A stretch of DNA of 64,000 nt, taken from positions 1 to 64,000 of the forward strand of contig UCJH01000045.1 in the NCBI GenBank assembly GCA_900472785.1. Direction: 5' to 3'. This document shows positions 1 through 11,552 of this stretch, in pieces. A program made the translations under genes and the position numbers. The stretch's first letter is position 1; every line of letters begins with the position of its first letter. Origin of the DNA: Hyphomicrobiales bacterium (GTDB lineage Bacteria > Pseudomonadota > Alphaproteobacteria > Rhizobiales > Rhizobiaceae). A model generated the notes under the pieces. It searched no databases, was not told where the DNA came from, and saw nothing but the letters and a program-made list of their open reading frames with translations.

Positions 1-1
1 G

Positions 2-1069
2 TTGCAGGGGGCGGGCGAGGGGGTGGTTGCAGCCCTGTGCTATGCGCTGATCCCGGAGCTTTTCCCGTCGCGCCTCGTGCCGAAGGTGTTCGGCGCCGAA
101 GCGATCGTCTGGGCCCTGGCGGCGTTTTCAGGGCCTCTCGTCGCCGGTGTCCTGACAGAGCACTGGTCCTGGCGCGCGGCATTTTTCGTCAGCATTCCGG
201 CAGCCGCGATCTTCATCGTCCTCGTGCTTTGCATCGTGCCCAAGGTCTCGTCCGAAGCAGCGTCCAGATCTGCGCTTCCGTTTTCGCGGCTGGCCCTTGC
301 AGGCGTCGGCATCCTGATGATCTCGCTTGCCGGAACGGTCGCGCACGCGTCCGCGATGGGACTGCTGCTGGCCGGCGCGATGCTTTTGCTGGGCGTTGTC
401 GTCCATCTCGACCGGCGGTCCGTCAATCCGATGCTGCCGAACGACGCCTTTCGGTTTGACAAGGCTTTGGGGATCGGTCTCTGGGTCGTGCTTCTGATGC
501 CGCTCGCCCAGGCGGCCTCCGCCGTTTTCCTGGTCTACAGTCTGCAGCACCTGTGGGCGCTCGCACCAACGGCAGCCGGAGCCACCGGGGCGGCGATGGC
601 GGTGTCCTGGAGCGTGACGGCGATCGGGGTTGCGAGCGTGAAATCCGCCGGCATGCGCCACCGGATCATGCAGGCGGGACCGCTGCTTCTCCTTGTCGGC
701 CTGTCCCTGGTGGCGTTTGCCATTGCCACCGGCGGGCTCTGGCTGGTCTTTCCGGGACAGCTGGCCATCGGCGCCGGATTCGGGACGTCATGGGGAACCC
801 TGAGCCAGTTGCTGATGGACGTTTCGACGGATGCCGAGCGCGATCGGACATCGGCCATGCTGCCGACCCTGCAATCGGCCGGCTACGCCATCGGCGCCGC
901 ATTTTTCGGTCTTGTCGCCAACCTCATGGGCTTTGGCGAACAGGTTGACCCAGATATCCTTCGTCCGGCAATGCTTGTCGTCTTTGTCGGCGGCTGCACG
1001 GTCGCAGCGCTGTCCGCTATTGCGGGCTTGCGCATGGCACAGCTGGTGCGCATCGATGCAAGGTCATGA
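2..1069 (+). CDS. MFS transporter, C-terminal part (5' truncated by window edge)
   Basis: The frame is open from the left edge, so the N-terminal helices are missing and 355 residues remain. It is a drug:H+ antiporter of the major facilitator superfamily, most like the DHA2 (14-helix) group: an antiporter signature with GP..AG (about residues 44-50) is followed by HWSWRAAFFVSIP, the usual end of helix 5 and start of helix 6. The rest is a run of hydrophobic segments with short loops, and the protein ends in a short basic tail. The substrate cannot be told from sequence. It converges on carB, with a perfect hairpin between the two stop codons. Confidence 0.85.
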   Translation: MQGAGEGVVAALCYALIPELFPSRLVPKVFGAEAIVWALAAFSGPLVAGVLTEHWSWRAAFFVSIPAAAIFIVLVLCIVPKVSSEAASRSALPFSRLALAGVGILMISLAGTVAHASAMGLLLAGAMLLLGVVVHLDRRSVNPMLPNDAFRFDKALGIGLWVVLLMPLAQAASAVFLVYSLQHLWALAPTAAGATGAAMAVSWSVTAIGVASVKSAGMRHRIMQAGPLLLLVGLSLVAFAIATGGLWLVFPGQLAIGAGFGTSWGTLSQLLMDVSTDAERDRTSAMLPTLQSAGYAIGAAFFGLVANLMGFGEQVDPDILRPAMLVVFVGGCTVAALSAIAGLRMAQLVRIDARS

Positions 1070-1077
1070 CCGGCAAA

Positions 1078-1100
1078 GTGGCGCCTCCATGAGGCGCCAC
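1078..1100. terminator. Bidirectional hairpin between MFS gene and carB
   Basis: Perfect 10-bp stem GTGGCGCCTC / GAGGCGCCAC with a 3-base loop, lying in the 38 bp between two convergent stop codons. There is no long T-run on either side, so termination strength is uncertain. Confidence 0.6.
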
Positions 1101-1107
1101 TTAGGGA

Positions 1108-4599
<3,492 letters not shown>

Positions 4600-4639
4600 G
4601 GGTTCTATCCGCTTTTCGGCCTGCACGAAAATCGGCCAG

Positions 4640-4653
4640 GGTGAAATTTCACC
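4640..4653. promoter_or_regulatory. Perfect 14-bp palindrome upstream of carB
   Basis: GGTGAAATTTCACC is a perfect palindrome, flanked on both sides by GGCC-containing arms. It lies 41-54 bp upstream of the chosen carB start, in the interval shared with the pentapeptide-repeat gene. It could be an operator or, as RNA, a hairpin in the carB leader. I do not recognise the regulator. Confidence 0.4.
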
Positions 4654-4815
4654 GGCCGGGCGCGCATGCTTGGTCTTTCGAGGCTAGAAGCGGCTTATAG
4701 GGAAATGTGGGAGCGAGCGAAACCCCGAAAATTCCGGAATCGACAGGAAAAATCGACAGTCTTTTGCAGAGGCTGAATGATCCGCTGTCGGGTCACGGCG
4801 GACAGGTCCTTTCCC

Positions 4816-5541
4816 TCACTCGAAATCGCAGGGCCAGTTGGGTGGCGTGGTCAAACCGGCCGGCAATTTTGTCGATTTGTCGCCGCAGGCAAGGTTGATC
4901 TGCGACTGTTCGAGGCCCTTTGCCGCCGAAAGATCCATGCCCTCGATGCGCGTCAGGAACATGAATGCGTGGTCCAGGCTGATTGGCCCCTCGAACGTCG
5001 CCTTGCTCATCTGCGCCCGGGACAGATTGGCGAAGGAGAACTTGGTGCCGGTCAGGACCGCCTTGCTGAAATTGGCGCGGCCGAGTTCTGCCTTTTCGAA
5101 ATCGACCCCGGTCAGTTCGGCGCCGGTGAAGTCGGCGCGCTGCAATTCCGCGCCGGCAAAGGTTGCGCCGGCCGCGGTCATGTTGGCGAAGCTGCAGCGA
5201 TACGCCTCGACCTTGGTGAAGTTTGCCTTTTCCGCCTTTGCGCCGTTCAGCCAGGATCGCAGCAGCGTCGCTTTTTCGAGGTTTGCGGAATTGAGATTGG
5301 AACTTGTCAGGTCCGTCATCGCAAAGTCGGTGCTGAACAGGTCGGCGCCTTCGAGGTCGCTATATTGCAGGACGAGATTCTTCTTGCTGCATTCGCGCCA
5401 GTCCATGCCCGGAGCCGCCATGCCGGAGCAGTCAGCGGCTTGCGCTGTTGTGGCGGCAAACATGGTGACGGATGCCAGCGCAAGGGCTGCAACGGCAAAG
5501 AGAGCGCTCGATACCGGCCGTCTGCGCGCAAAAATGTCCAT
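4816..5541 (-). CDS. Secreted pentapeptide-repeat protein
   Basis: A 241-residue protein with a clear signal peptide (RRR, then a hydrophobic stretch, cleavage near TAQA-ADCS at about residue 36). From about residue 60 it carries a run of A(D/N)LXX-type pentapeptide repeats such as SDLEGADLFSTDFAMTDLTS, expected to fold as a right-handed beta helix. C-terminal cysteines (ACG, PCD) may form a disulfide in the periplasm. The family has no single biochemical role; secreted members are mostly uncharacterised. It is transcribed in the same direction as the dehydrogenase downstream, with about 100 bp between this gene's stop and the region leading into carB. Confidence 0.85.
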   Translation of the reverse strand: MDIFARRRPVSSALFAVAALALASVTMFAATTAQAADCSGMAAPGMDWRECSKKNLVLQYSDLEGADLFSTDFAMTDLTSSNLNSANLEKATLLRSWLNGAKAEKANFTKVEAYRCSFANMTAAGATFAGAELQRADFTGAELTGVDFEKAELGRANFSKAVLTGTKFSFANLSRAQMSKATFEGPISLDHAFMFLTRIEGMDLSAAKGLEQSQINLACGDKSTKLPAGLTTPPNWPCDFE

Positions 5542-5692
5542 CCCAGTCCTCCGAATCGCCGCTGTCTTCGTGACGGCTCCGCCGCGGCTCTTATTCGGAA
5601 TGATTCTTACACGCCTTGTGTTCCAATAAAAAGGACCGGTCTCTTCAATAGGACGTTATGGATGCCGCCATGTTTTTCTCCATACGCGGATT

Positions 5693-6724
5693 TCAAGCCG
5701 CGTTGCCGGGAATGACCAGCACCTTGACCTCGCCGGTCGCCGCCGGATGGCTGATCACGTCCGGTGCCTCGTCAAGCGAGATCCGGCGGGAAATCAGCTT
5801 GTCGATTTGGATGGCGCCGGAGGCCACGAGGTCTGCCGCCCGGCGGTGGGTGAAGGGGTTGATGAAGGAACCGAGCACCCGCAATTCGCGGAAGAGAATG
5901 TCGAACGGTTCGATCTCGACCTTCTCGCCCTGCGGCAAAACGCCAAGGATGACGACGGTGCCGCCGGCCTTGGCAAGGCGCGTCGATTGCTGGACGGTCT
6001 GCGCAACGCCGGCGCATTCGAGCACCACGTCAACGCCGCCGGGAACGAGGCCGTTCGGCCCCGCGATCGCTTCGATGACGTCTCCCGCGGAGGGATCGAC
6101 GCTCGCCGTCGCGCCGATCTCCTCGGCCAGTGCCCGACGCGATTGCTGCCGTGTCGAGAGAATGACGGTTGTCGCCCCGGCGAGCCGCGCCAGCTGGACG
6201 GTCAAGAGGCCGATGACTCCGCCGCCCAGCACCACGACGGAGGAGCCGGCCTTGATCTGCGCCATGTCGATGCCATGCAGGCAGCAGGCCAGCGGTTCGC
6301 AGAAGGCGCCATGGACCGGATCGAGCGACAAGGGAATTTCGAAGGCCTGCTTCTGTGGCACCAGGACATACTCCGCAAAGCCGCCGTCGCGGCTGATGCC
6401 GATGGCCTTCAGGTTGCGGCATAGATTGACCTTGCCGGCCATGCATTGCGGGCAGCGGCCGCAGGAGATGTTGGGGTCGCCGGTGATGCGGCTGCCAAGC
6501 GAAAATCCCGTCACCGCGCTGCCCATCGCCTCGACGATGCCGCAGAATTCATGGCCGAGCGTCAGCGGCGGCGTCGATGGAAACTCGCCATGCAGCAGAT
6601 GCCGGTCGGTGCCGCAGATGCCGCAGGCCTCGACGCGGACAAGCAGATCGTCGGGACCCGGTTCCGGCTTGTCGACGTCGCGCACGAAGATGTTGCCGAT
6701 GGATTCGAGCCGCACAGCCTTCAT
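5693..6724 (-). CDS. Zinc-dependent alcohol dehydrogenase (MDR superfamily)
   Basis: A 343-residue NAD(P)-dependent medium-chain dehydrogenase of the sorbitol/threonine dehydrogenase type, probably oxidising a sugar alcohol or secondary alcohol. Visible features: catalytic zinc ligands Cys37 (GICGTD) and His58-Glu59 (GHEF), the four-cysteine structural zinc site at Cys88, 91, 94 and 102, and a Rossmann motif VVLGGGVIGLL near residue 170. The start MKAVRLESIG is typical. It is divergent from the YpfJ-type gene, with about 195 bp between. No regulator or transporter is adjacent, so the substrate is not inferable. Confidence 0.9.
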   Translation of the reverse strand: MKAVRLESIGNIFVRDVDKPEPGPDDLLVRVEACGICGTDRHLLHGEFPSTPPLTLGHEFCGIVEAMGSAVTGFSLGSRITGDPNISCGRCPQCMAGKVNLCRNLKAIGISRDGGFAEYVLVPQKQAFEIPLSLDPVHGAFCEPLACCLHGIDMAQIKAGSSVVVLGGGVIGLLTVQLARLAGATTVILSTRQQSRRALAEEIGATASVDPSAGDVIEAIAGPNGLVPGGVDVVLECAGVAQTVQQSTRLAKAGGTVVILGVLPQGEKVEIEPFDILFRELRVLGSFINPFTHRRAADLVASGAIQIDKLISRRISLDEAPDVISHPAATGEVKVLVIPGNAA

Positions 6725-6919
6725 TGGATCGTTCCTCCCAAAACAAGATGCCAGTGTGGCATGCGCCGTCGCCTGCTGCCAATGGTCTGCTGAAGACTTC
6801 CAGGGACCTGCGCCGATTTCTTCCGTTTGATCTTGGACAAAATCGCGTCTCGCGCGTTATATGTTCGCAAACAATGAGGTGCGTGCCCCGCAAAGGCAGG
6901 CAGGACCGGGAGATCAGGC

Positions 6920-7858
6920 ATGGAATGGAAGGGGCGGCGCCAGTCGGGCAATGTCGAGGACCAGCGTGGATCGGGGCCGGTTCAGGGCGGGCTGGGCGGA
7001 AATCCGTTCGGACGCGGCGGCGGTTTCCGCATTCCGACGGGCGGTCGCGGCGGCGGCGGCATGAGCATCGGCACGATCATCTTCCTCGTCGTCATCTATT
7101 TCGGGCTCAAGATGATCGGCATCGACCTGCTGCAGCTTGTCGATGGCGGCCAGATGTCTGGGCCGTCCAGCGGCTACGAGCAGAGCGACGGCTCGCAGGC
7201 ACCCCAGGGCACGGCGAAGGAAGAGGAGACGAAGGCCTTCATGTCGACGGTCCTGGCCGAGACGGAAGACACCTGGAACGGCATCTTCAAGGCGGAAGGC
7301 GAGACCTACGAGGAACCGAAGCTCGTGATCTTTCGCGATGGCATCAATTCGGCCTGCGGCACGGCCTCGTCCGCCACCGGGCCGTTCTATTGCCCGGGCG
7401 ACCACAAGGTCTATCTCGACTTGGCTTTCTTCGACGAACTGGCGCAGAAGTTCGATGCGACCGGCGATTTTGCCCAGGCCTATGTGCTTGCCCATGAAGT
7501 CGGCCATCACGTCCAGAACCTGATCGGCGTGCTGCCGAAGTTCAACGAGGCGCGCCAGTCGATGAGCGAGGCGGAAGCCAATGCCATGTCGGTGCGCGTC
7601 GAGCTTCAGGCCGATTGCTTCGCTGGCATCTGGGGCAAATATACCGAGCAGAAGGGTCTTCTAGATCAGGGCGATGTCGAGGAGGCGCTGAACGCCGCCA
7701 CCCAGATCGGCGACGACACCCTGCAGAAGCGCACACAGGGCTATGTCGTTCCGGAAAGCTTCAATCACGGTACGTCCGCGCAGCGTTCGAAATGGTTCAA
7801 GCGCGGCTACGACACCGGCAAGATGTCGGCCTGCGATACATTCAAGGGACCGGTCTGA
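6920..7858 (+). CDS. ypfJ: YpfJ-type neutral zinc metallopeptidase
   Basis: A 312-residue membrane-anchored putative metalloprotease. A glycine-rich N terminus is followed by one transmembrane helix (about residues 49-66, SIGTIIFLVVIYFGLKMIG) and a periplasmic catalytic domain with the zinc motif HEVGHH at 192-197. Downstream sequence includes RVELQADCFAGIWGKY, where the Glu/Asp of the third metal ligand is expected, and conserved cysteines CGTAS, YCPGD and CDTF. This matches the YpfJ/KPN_02809 family of unknown substrate. The start has an acceptable GGGAG upstream. A strong hairpin terminator follows. Confidence 0.9.
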   Translation: MEWKGRRQSGNVEDQRGSGPVQGGLGGNPFGRGGGFRIPTGGRGGGGMSIGTIIFLVVIYFGLKMIGIDLLQLVDGGQMSGPSSGYEQSDGSQAPQGTAKEEETKAFMSTVLAETEDTWNGIFKAEGETYEEPKLVIFRDGINSACGTASSATGPFYCPGDHKVYLDLAFFDELAQKFDATGDFAQAYVLAHEVGHHVQNLIGVLPKFNEARQSMSEAEANAMSVRVELQADCFAGIWGKYTEQKGLLDQGDVEEALNAATQIGDDTLQKRTQGYVVPESFNHGTSAQRSKWFKRGYDTGKMSACDTFKGPV

Positions 7859-7890
7859 GTTCAGTTGGACTAAGGCTTTGAAAGAAAAAC

Positions 7891-7920
7891 CGGGCTCTCC
7901 TTTGGAGAGCCCGTTCCTTT
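7891..7920. terminator. Terminator between ypfJ and aldo/keto reductase gene
   Basis: Perfect 10-bp stem CGGGCTCTCC / GGAGAGCCCG with a TTT loop, followed by TTCCTTTT on the plus strand and preceded by an A-rich run that serves the minus strand. It lies between convergent genes. Confidence 0.85.
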
Positions 7921-7942
7921 TGTTGGCGTCAGGCGACAATCA

Positions 7943-8938
7943 TCACGTCTCGCTGTCCATATGGGCCAGCATCGCCTCGGGATACCGCCCGCCGGCGGCC
8001 GAATCCTTCGGAACTGCGCGTTCGATGGCGGCAAGGTCGTCCGTGCTCAACGTGACCGCCTGCGAGCCCAGCGCTTCCTCAAGCCTGTCTGGCCTGCGGG
8101 CGCCGATCACCGGAATGATGTCATTCCCCTTTGCCGCGACCCAGGCGATGGCGATCTGGGCGACCGAGACGCCTTTTTCGTCGGCGATCGAACGCAACGC
8201 GTCGACCAAGGCAAGGTTTCTGTCGACATTCTCGGCCTGGAAGCGCGGGCTGTAAGCGCGAAAATCGCCTTTGTCCGTGCCTTGTCCCTTCTGCCAGTGG
8301 CCGCTGATCAGACCGCGCGACAGAACGCCATAAGCGGTGATGCCGATGCCGAGATCGCGGCAGGCCGGCAGGATCGCTTCCTCGATGCCGCGCGAGATCA
8401 GCGAATATTCGATCTGCAGGTCGACGATCGGGTGGACGGCGGCGGCGCGTCTTATCGTTTCCGCCCCGACTTCCGACAGGCCGATATGGCGGACATAGCC
8501 GGCCTTGATCATCTCGGCGATGGCGCCGACCGTCTCCTCGATCGGGACGTTGGGGTCGAGCCGGGCGGGCCGGTAGATGTCGATATAATCGACGCCGAGG
8601 CGCTGCAGGGAATAGGCAATGAAATTCTTCAGCGCCGCCGGGCGGTTATCGATGCCGTTGAAGCCGCCGTCCCGGTCGCGCAGCGCGCCGGTCTTGACGT
8701 TGATGACCGCCTTGTCGCGGTCGATACCCATCAGCGCCTCGCCGATCAGCATCTCGTTATGGCCCATGCCGTAGAAGTCGCCGGTATCGATGAGATTGAT
8801 GCCGGCGTCGAGCGCGGCGTGGATGGTGGCGATGCCCGTCGCCCGGTCGGAGGGGCCGTACATGCCGGACATGCCCATGCAGCCGAGGCCGAGGCTGGAG
8901 ACCTGAGGGCCGGTCTTTCCGAGTTGAACCTGTTTCAT
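7943..8938 (-). CDS. Aldo/keto reductase
   Basis: A 331-residue NADPH-dependent aldo/keto reductase with a TIM-barrel fold. The start MKQVQLGKTGPQVSSLGLGC is typical and has GGAG upstream; a longer open frame begins 11 codons earlier without an equivalent site. Catalytic tetrad positions: Asp in DTGDFYG (51-57), Tyr56 and Lys82 are present, but the usual His in the HRxDP context reads PARLDPN, so Ala replaces it at about residue 125. The C-terminal cofactor region (IIPVIGARRPDRLEEALGS) is intact. It is divergently paired with a LysR regulator, which suggests that regulator controls it. Confidence 0.92.
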   Translation of the reverse strand: MKQVQLGKTGPQVSSLGLGCMGMSGMYGPSDRATGIATIHAALDAGINLIDTGDFYGMGHNEMLIGEALMGIDRDKAVINVKTGALRDRDGGFNGIDNRPAALKNFIAYSLQRLGVDYIDIYRPARLDPNVPIEETVGAIAEMIKAGYVRHIGLSEVGAETIRRAAAVHPIVDLQIEYSLISRGIEEAILPACRDLGIGITAYGVLSRGLISGHWQKGQGTDKGDFRAYSPRFQAENVDRNLALVDALRSIADEKGVSVAQIAIAWVAAKGNDIIPVIGARRPDRLEEALGSQAVTLSTDDLAAIERAVPKDSAAGGRYPEAMLAHMDSET

Positions 8939-9057
8939 GTCGCTTCTCCGTGTTGGGCGATGCCTGCGCATGCGCTTCCTTCGAAAGAGGTTTTACCCGC
9001 AAAGAATTTGTGCGATAATCCGCCCTCTGTTGTACAGGCTGTTTGGAATTTTGCACA

Positions 9058-9957
9058 ATGAACGATTTGCCGCTGGCCGATCTCGATGCCTTCACCGCGG
9101 TTGCGCGCGAACGCAGTTTTCGCAAGGCGGCCCTCAAGCGAAAAGTTTCCGCCTCCTCGCTCAGCGAAGCGCTGCGGCGGCTGGAAGCGCGGCTCGGCGT
9201 GCGGCTGCTCAACCGCACGACCCGCAGCGTCACGCCGACGGAGGCGGGCGCGCGGCTTCTGGAGCGTCTCCAGCCGACACTTGGCGATATCGCCGCGGCA
9301 CTCGATCAGGTCAACAGCTACCGCGACGAGGCGACGGGCACCTTGCGGCTCAACGTGCCGACCGTGGTCGCGCGGGTCGTCATGCCGACGCTCGCCGCCC
9401 GTTTCATGGCCGCCTATCCCGGCATCACGCTTGAGATCGTCGGCGAGGACAGTTTCATCGACGTTCTGGCCGCCGGCTTCGATGCCGGCGTGCGCTATGA
9501 CGAACGGCTGGAACAGGACATGATCGCGGTGCCGATCGGGCCGCGGCAGCAGCGTTTCATCACCGCCGCGTCGCCCGCCTATCTCATGGCCAATGGCGAG
9601 CCGCGGCATCCGCGCGACGTGCTGGGGCATGCCTGCATCCATCATCGTTTTTCCAGCGGCATCGTGCCAGCGTGGGAATTCGAAAGGGGGGAAGAGATGA
9701 TCCGGCTCTCGCCGCCGGTCCGCCTGCTGGCCAATACGCTGGAGCTCGAGATCGGCATCGCCGTCGCCGGCCACGGCATCATCCGCACCTTCGAAGAATT
9801 CTTGAGCCCCGCGATTGCCAGCGGCGAACTGGTGGAAATTCTGGCGGAGTGGGTATCGATCTTTCCCGGCCCCTATCTCTATTATGCCAGCCGCCGCCAT
9901 ATGCCGGCGCCGCTGCGGGCCTTTATCGACTTCATCAAGGCGGAGCCGCATGGCTGA
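9058..9957 (+). CDS. LysR-family transcriptional regulator
   Basis: 299 residues. N-terminal winged helix (LADLDAFTAVARERSFRKAAL, with the recognition part SASSLSEALRRLEARLGVRLLNRTTR), then an effector-binding domain with the usual VARVVMPTLAARFMAAYPGI start. The ATG at 9058 is chosen because the family consensus begins a few residues before LDAF. It is divergent from the aldo/keto reductase with 119 bp between the starts, the classic LysR layout, so it probably regulates that gene and itself. The effector is unknown. Confidence 0.9.
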   Translation: MNDLPLADLDAFTAVARERSFRKAALKRKVSASSLSEALRRLEARLGVRLLNRTTRSVTPTEAGARLLERLQPTLGDIAAALDQVNSYRDEATGTLRLNVPTVVARVVMPTLAARFMAAYPGITLEIVGEDSFIDVLAAGFDAGVRYDERLEQDMIAVPIGPRQQRFITAASPAYLMANGEPRHPRDVLGHACIHHRFSSGIVPAWEFERGEEMIRLSPPVRLLANTLELEIGIAVAGHGIIRTFEEFLSPAIASGELVEILAEWVSIFPGPYLYYASRRHMPAPLRAFIDFIKAEPHG

Positions 9958-10133
9958 CAGGATGGCGCCCGGGCTGTTCCCGCACGCATCACCGCCATGG
10001 ATCGTGCCATCACAAACATTGAAATGTTCATGGATTGTTTCCGTCCAGAAACTCGTTTAATCAGGTTTCCGTCGGCTCCGTTCCTGTTCTGTCTCCTCTT
10101 GGGGCGAGGACGGCAAAACCAGAGGCCTCTTCG

Positions 10134-11384
10134 ATGATCGATCCGAAATCCGCTCGGCGGGGCCTTTTCCTCGTCTTCGTCATCCTGTTTCTCGACGTGA
10201 TGGGCATCGCGATCATCATGCCGGTCCTGCCGGCCTATCTGGTCGAATTGACCGGGGCCAGCGTCAACGAGGCGGCGGTGGATGGTGGCTGGCTGCTGCT
10301 GGTCTATGCCGCCATGCAGTTTCTCTTTGCGCCGCTGATTGGCAATCTGTCCGACCGTTTCGGCCGGCGGCCGGTGCTGCTTGCCTCGGTGCTGACCTTT
10401 GCGATCGACAATCTCATCTGCGCGCTGGCCGTCAGCTACTGGATGCTGTTCGTCGGTCGGGTTCTGGCCGGGATCAGCGGCGCGAGTTTCTCGACGGCTG
10501 CGGCCTACATCGCCGATGTCAGCGACGACAGCAACCGCGCGAAGAATTTCGGACTGATCGGCATCGCCTTCGGCACGGGCTTTGCGCTCGGTCCGGTGCT
10601 GGGCGGGTTGCTCGGCGAATTCGGCCTGCGCGTGCCGTTCTATGGTGCCGCGGCCCTTGCCTTCGCCAATTTCCTTTTGGCGCTTTTCCTTTTGCCGGAA
10701 ACGCTCGAGCCCGAACATCGCCGCCGTTTCGAATGGCGCCGGTCCAATCCGCTCGGGGCCCTCAAGCAGATGCGCCATTATCCCGGCATCGGCTGGGTCG
10801 GACTAGTCTTTTTCCTCTATTGGCTGGCGCATGCCGTCTATCCTGCCGTCTGGCCCTTCGTGTCGGCGGCGCGCTACGGCTGGAGCGAGGGCCAGATCGG
10901 TCTGTCGCTCGGGATTTTCGGCATCGGCGGTGCTTTTGTCATGGGGCTGGTTCTGCCCCGCGTGCTGCCTATTCTCGGCGAGTGGAAAACCGGCGCCGTC
11001 GGCCTTGCCTTCACGGCCGTGGCATTGTTCGGCTATGCCTTCGCCTGGCAGGGCTGGATGGTTTATGCAGTGATCGTCCTCACCTGTCTGGAGGCTTTGG
11101 CCGACGCGCCGCTCCGCAGCGTGGCGGCGGCGAAGGTTCCGCCCTCCGCACAGGGCGAGTTGCAGGGCGCGCTGTCCAGCCTGTCCAGCCTCACCACCAT
11201 CATCGGCCCGGTGATTTTCACGCAGATCTTCAGCCATTTTACCGGGCCGTCCACGCCTGTCGCCTTCGCCGGCGCGCCCTATGCGCTGGCCGGCTGTTTC
11301 GTCGTACTGGCGCTGGTCGTCTATTTCATGAAGATTCGTCCGGCTTCCGGCGGTGAAGCGAACCCCGCCCGGCAGTCCCTTTGA
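10134..11384 (+). CDS. TetA-like MFS efflux transporter
   Basis: 416 residues with 12 predicted helices, resembling the TCR/Tet family of drug:H+ antiporters. Signature motifs: DVMGIAIIMPVLPAYL in helix 1, motif A GNLSDRFGRRPVLL between helices 2 and 3, motif B GRVLAGISGAS in helix 4, and antiporter motif C GTGFALGPVLGGLLGEFG in helix 5. This is the family layout of chromosomal TetA-like pumps. Substrates and real resistance cannot be deduced. The start MIDPKSARRG is preferred to an in-frame ATG 33 codons upstream because the upstream part lacks similarity. No TetR-type repressor is adjacent. Confidence 0.88.
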   Translation: MIDPKSARRGLFLVFVILFLDVMGIAIIMPVLPAYLVELTGASVNEAAVDGGWLLLVYAAMQFLFAPLIGNLSDRFGRRPVLLASVLTFAIDNLICALAVSYWMLFVGRVLAGISGASFSTAAAYIADVSDDSNRAKNFGLIGIAFGTGFALGPVLGGLLGEFGLRVPFYGAAALAFANFLLALFLLPETLEPEHRRRFEWRRSNPLGALKQMRHYPGIGWVGLVFFLYWLAHAVYPAVWPFVSAARYGWSEGQIGLSLGIFGIGGAFVMGLVLPRVLPILGEWKTGAVGLAFTAVALFGYAFAWQGWMVYAVIVLTCLEALADAPLRSVAAAKVPPSAQGELQGALSSLSSLTTIIGPVIFTQIFSHFTGPSTPVAFAGAPYALAGCFVVLALVVYFMKIRPASGGEANPARQSL

Positions 11385-11552
11385 CCTGGAGGCAGCGGTT
11401 TGTCGGAAAATCCATCAAGTTTTGTGATGTTTCGATGAAAAAATAAGCATTTTGTTGTTTCCGGCTGGTTCTTGCCCGGGTCTTGTTCTATTTCCCCTGT
11501 CTCACGTCGTGCGGCCCATTCCGGCTGCGACGAAGCCAAGGCACCTCTTTCC

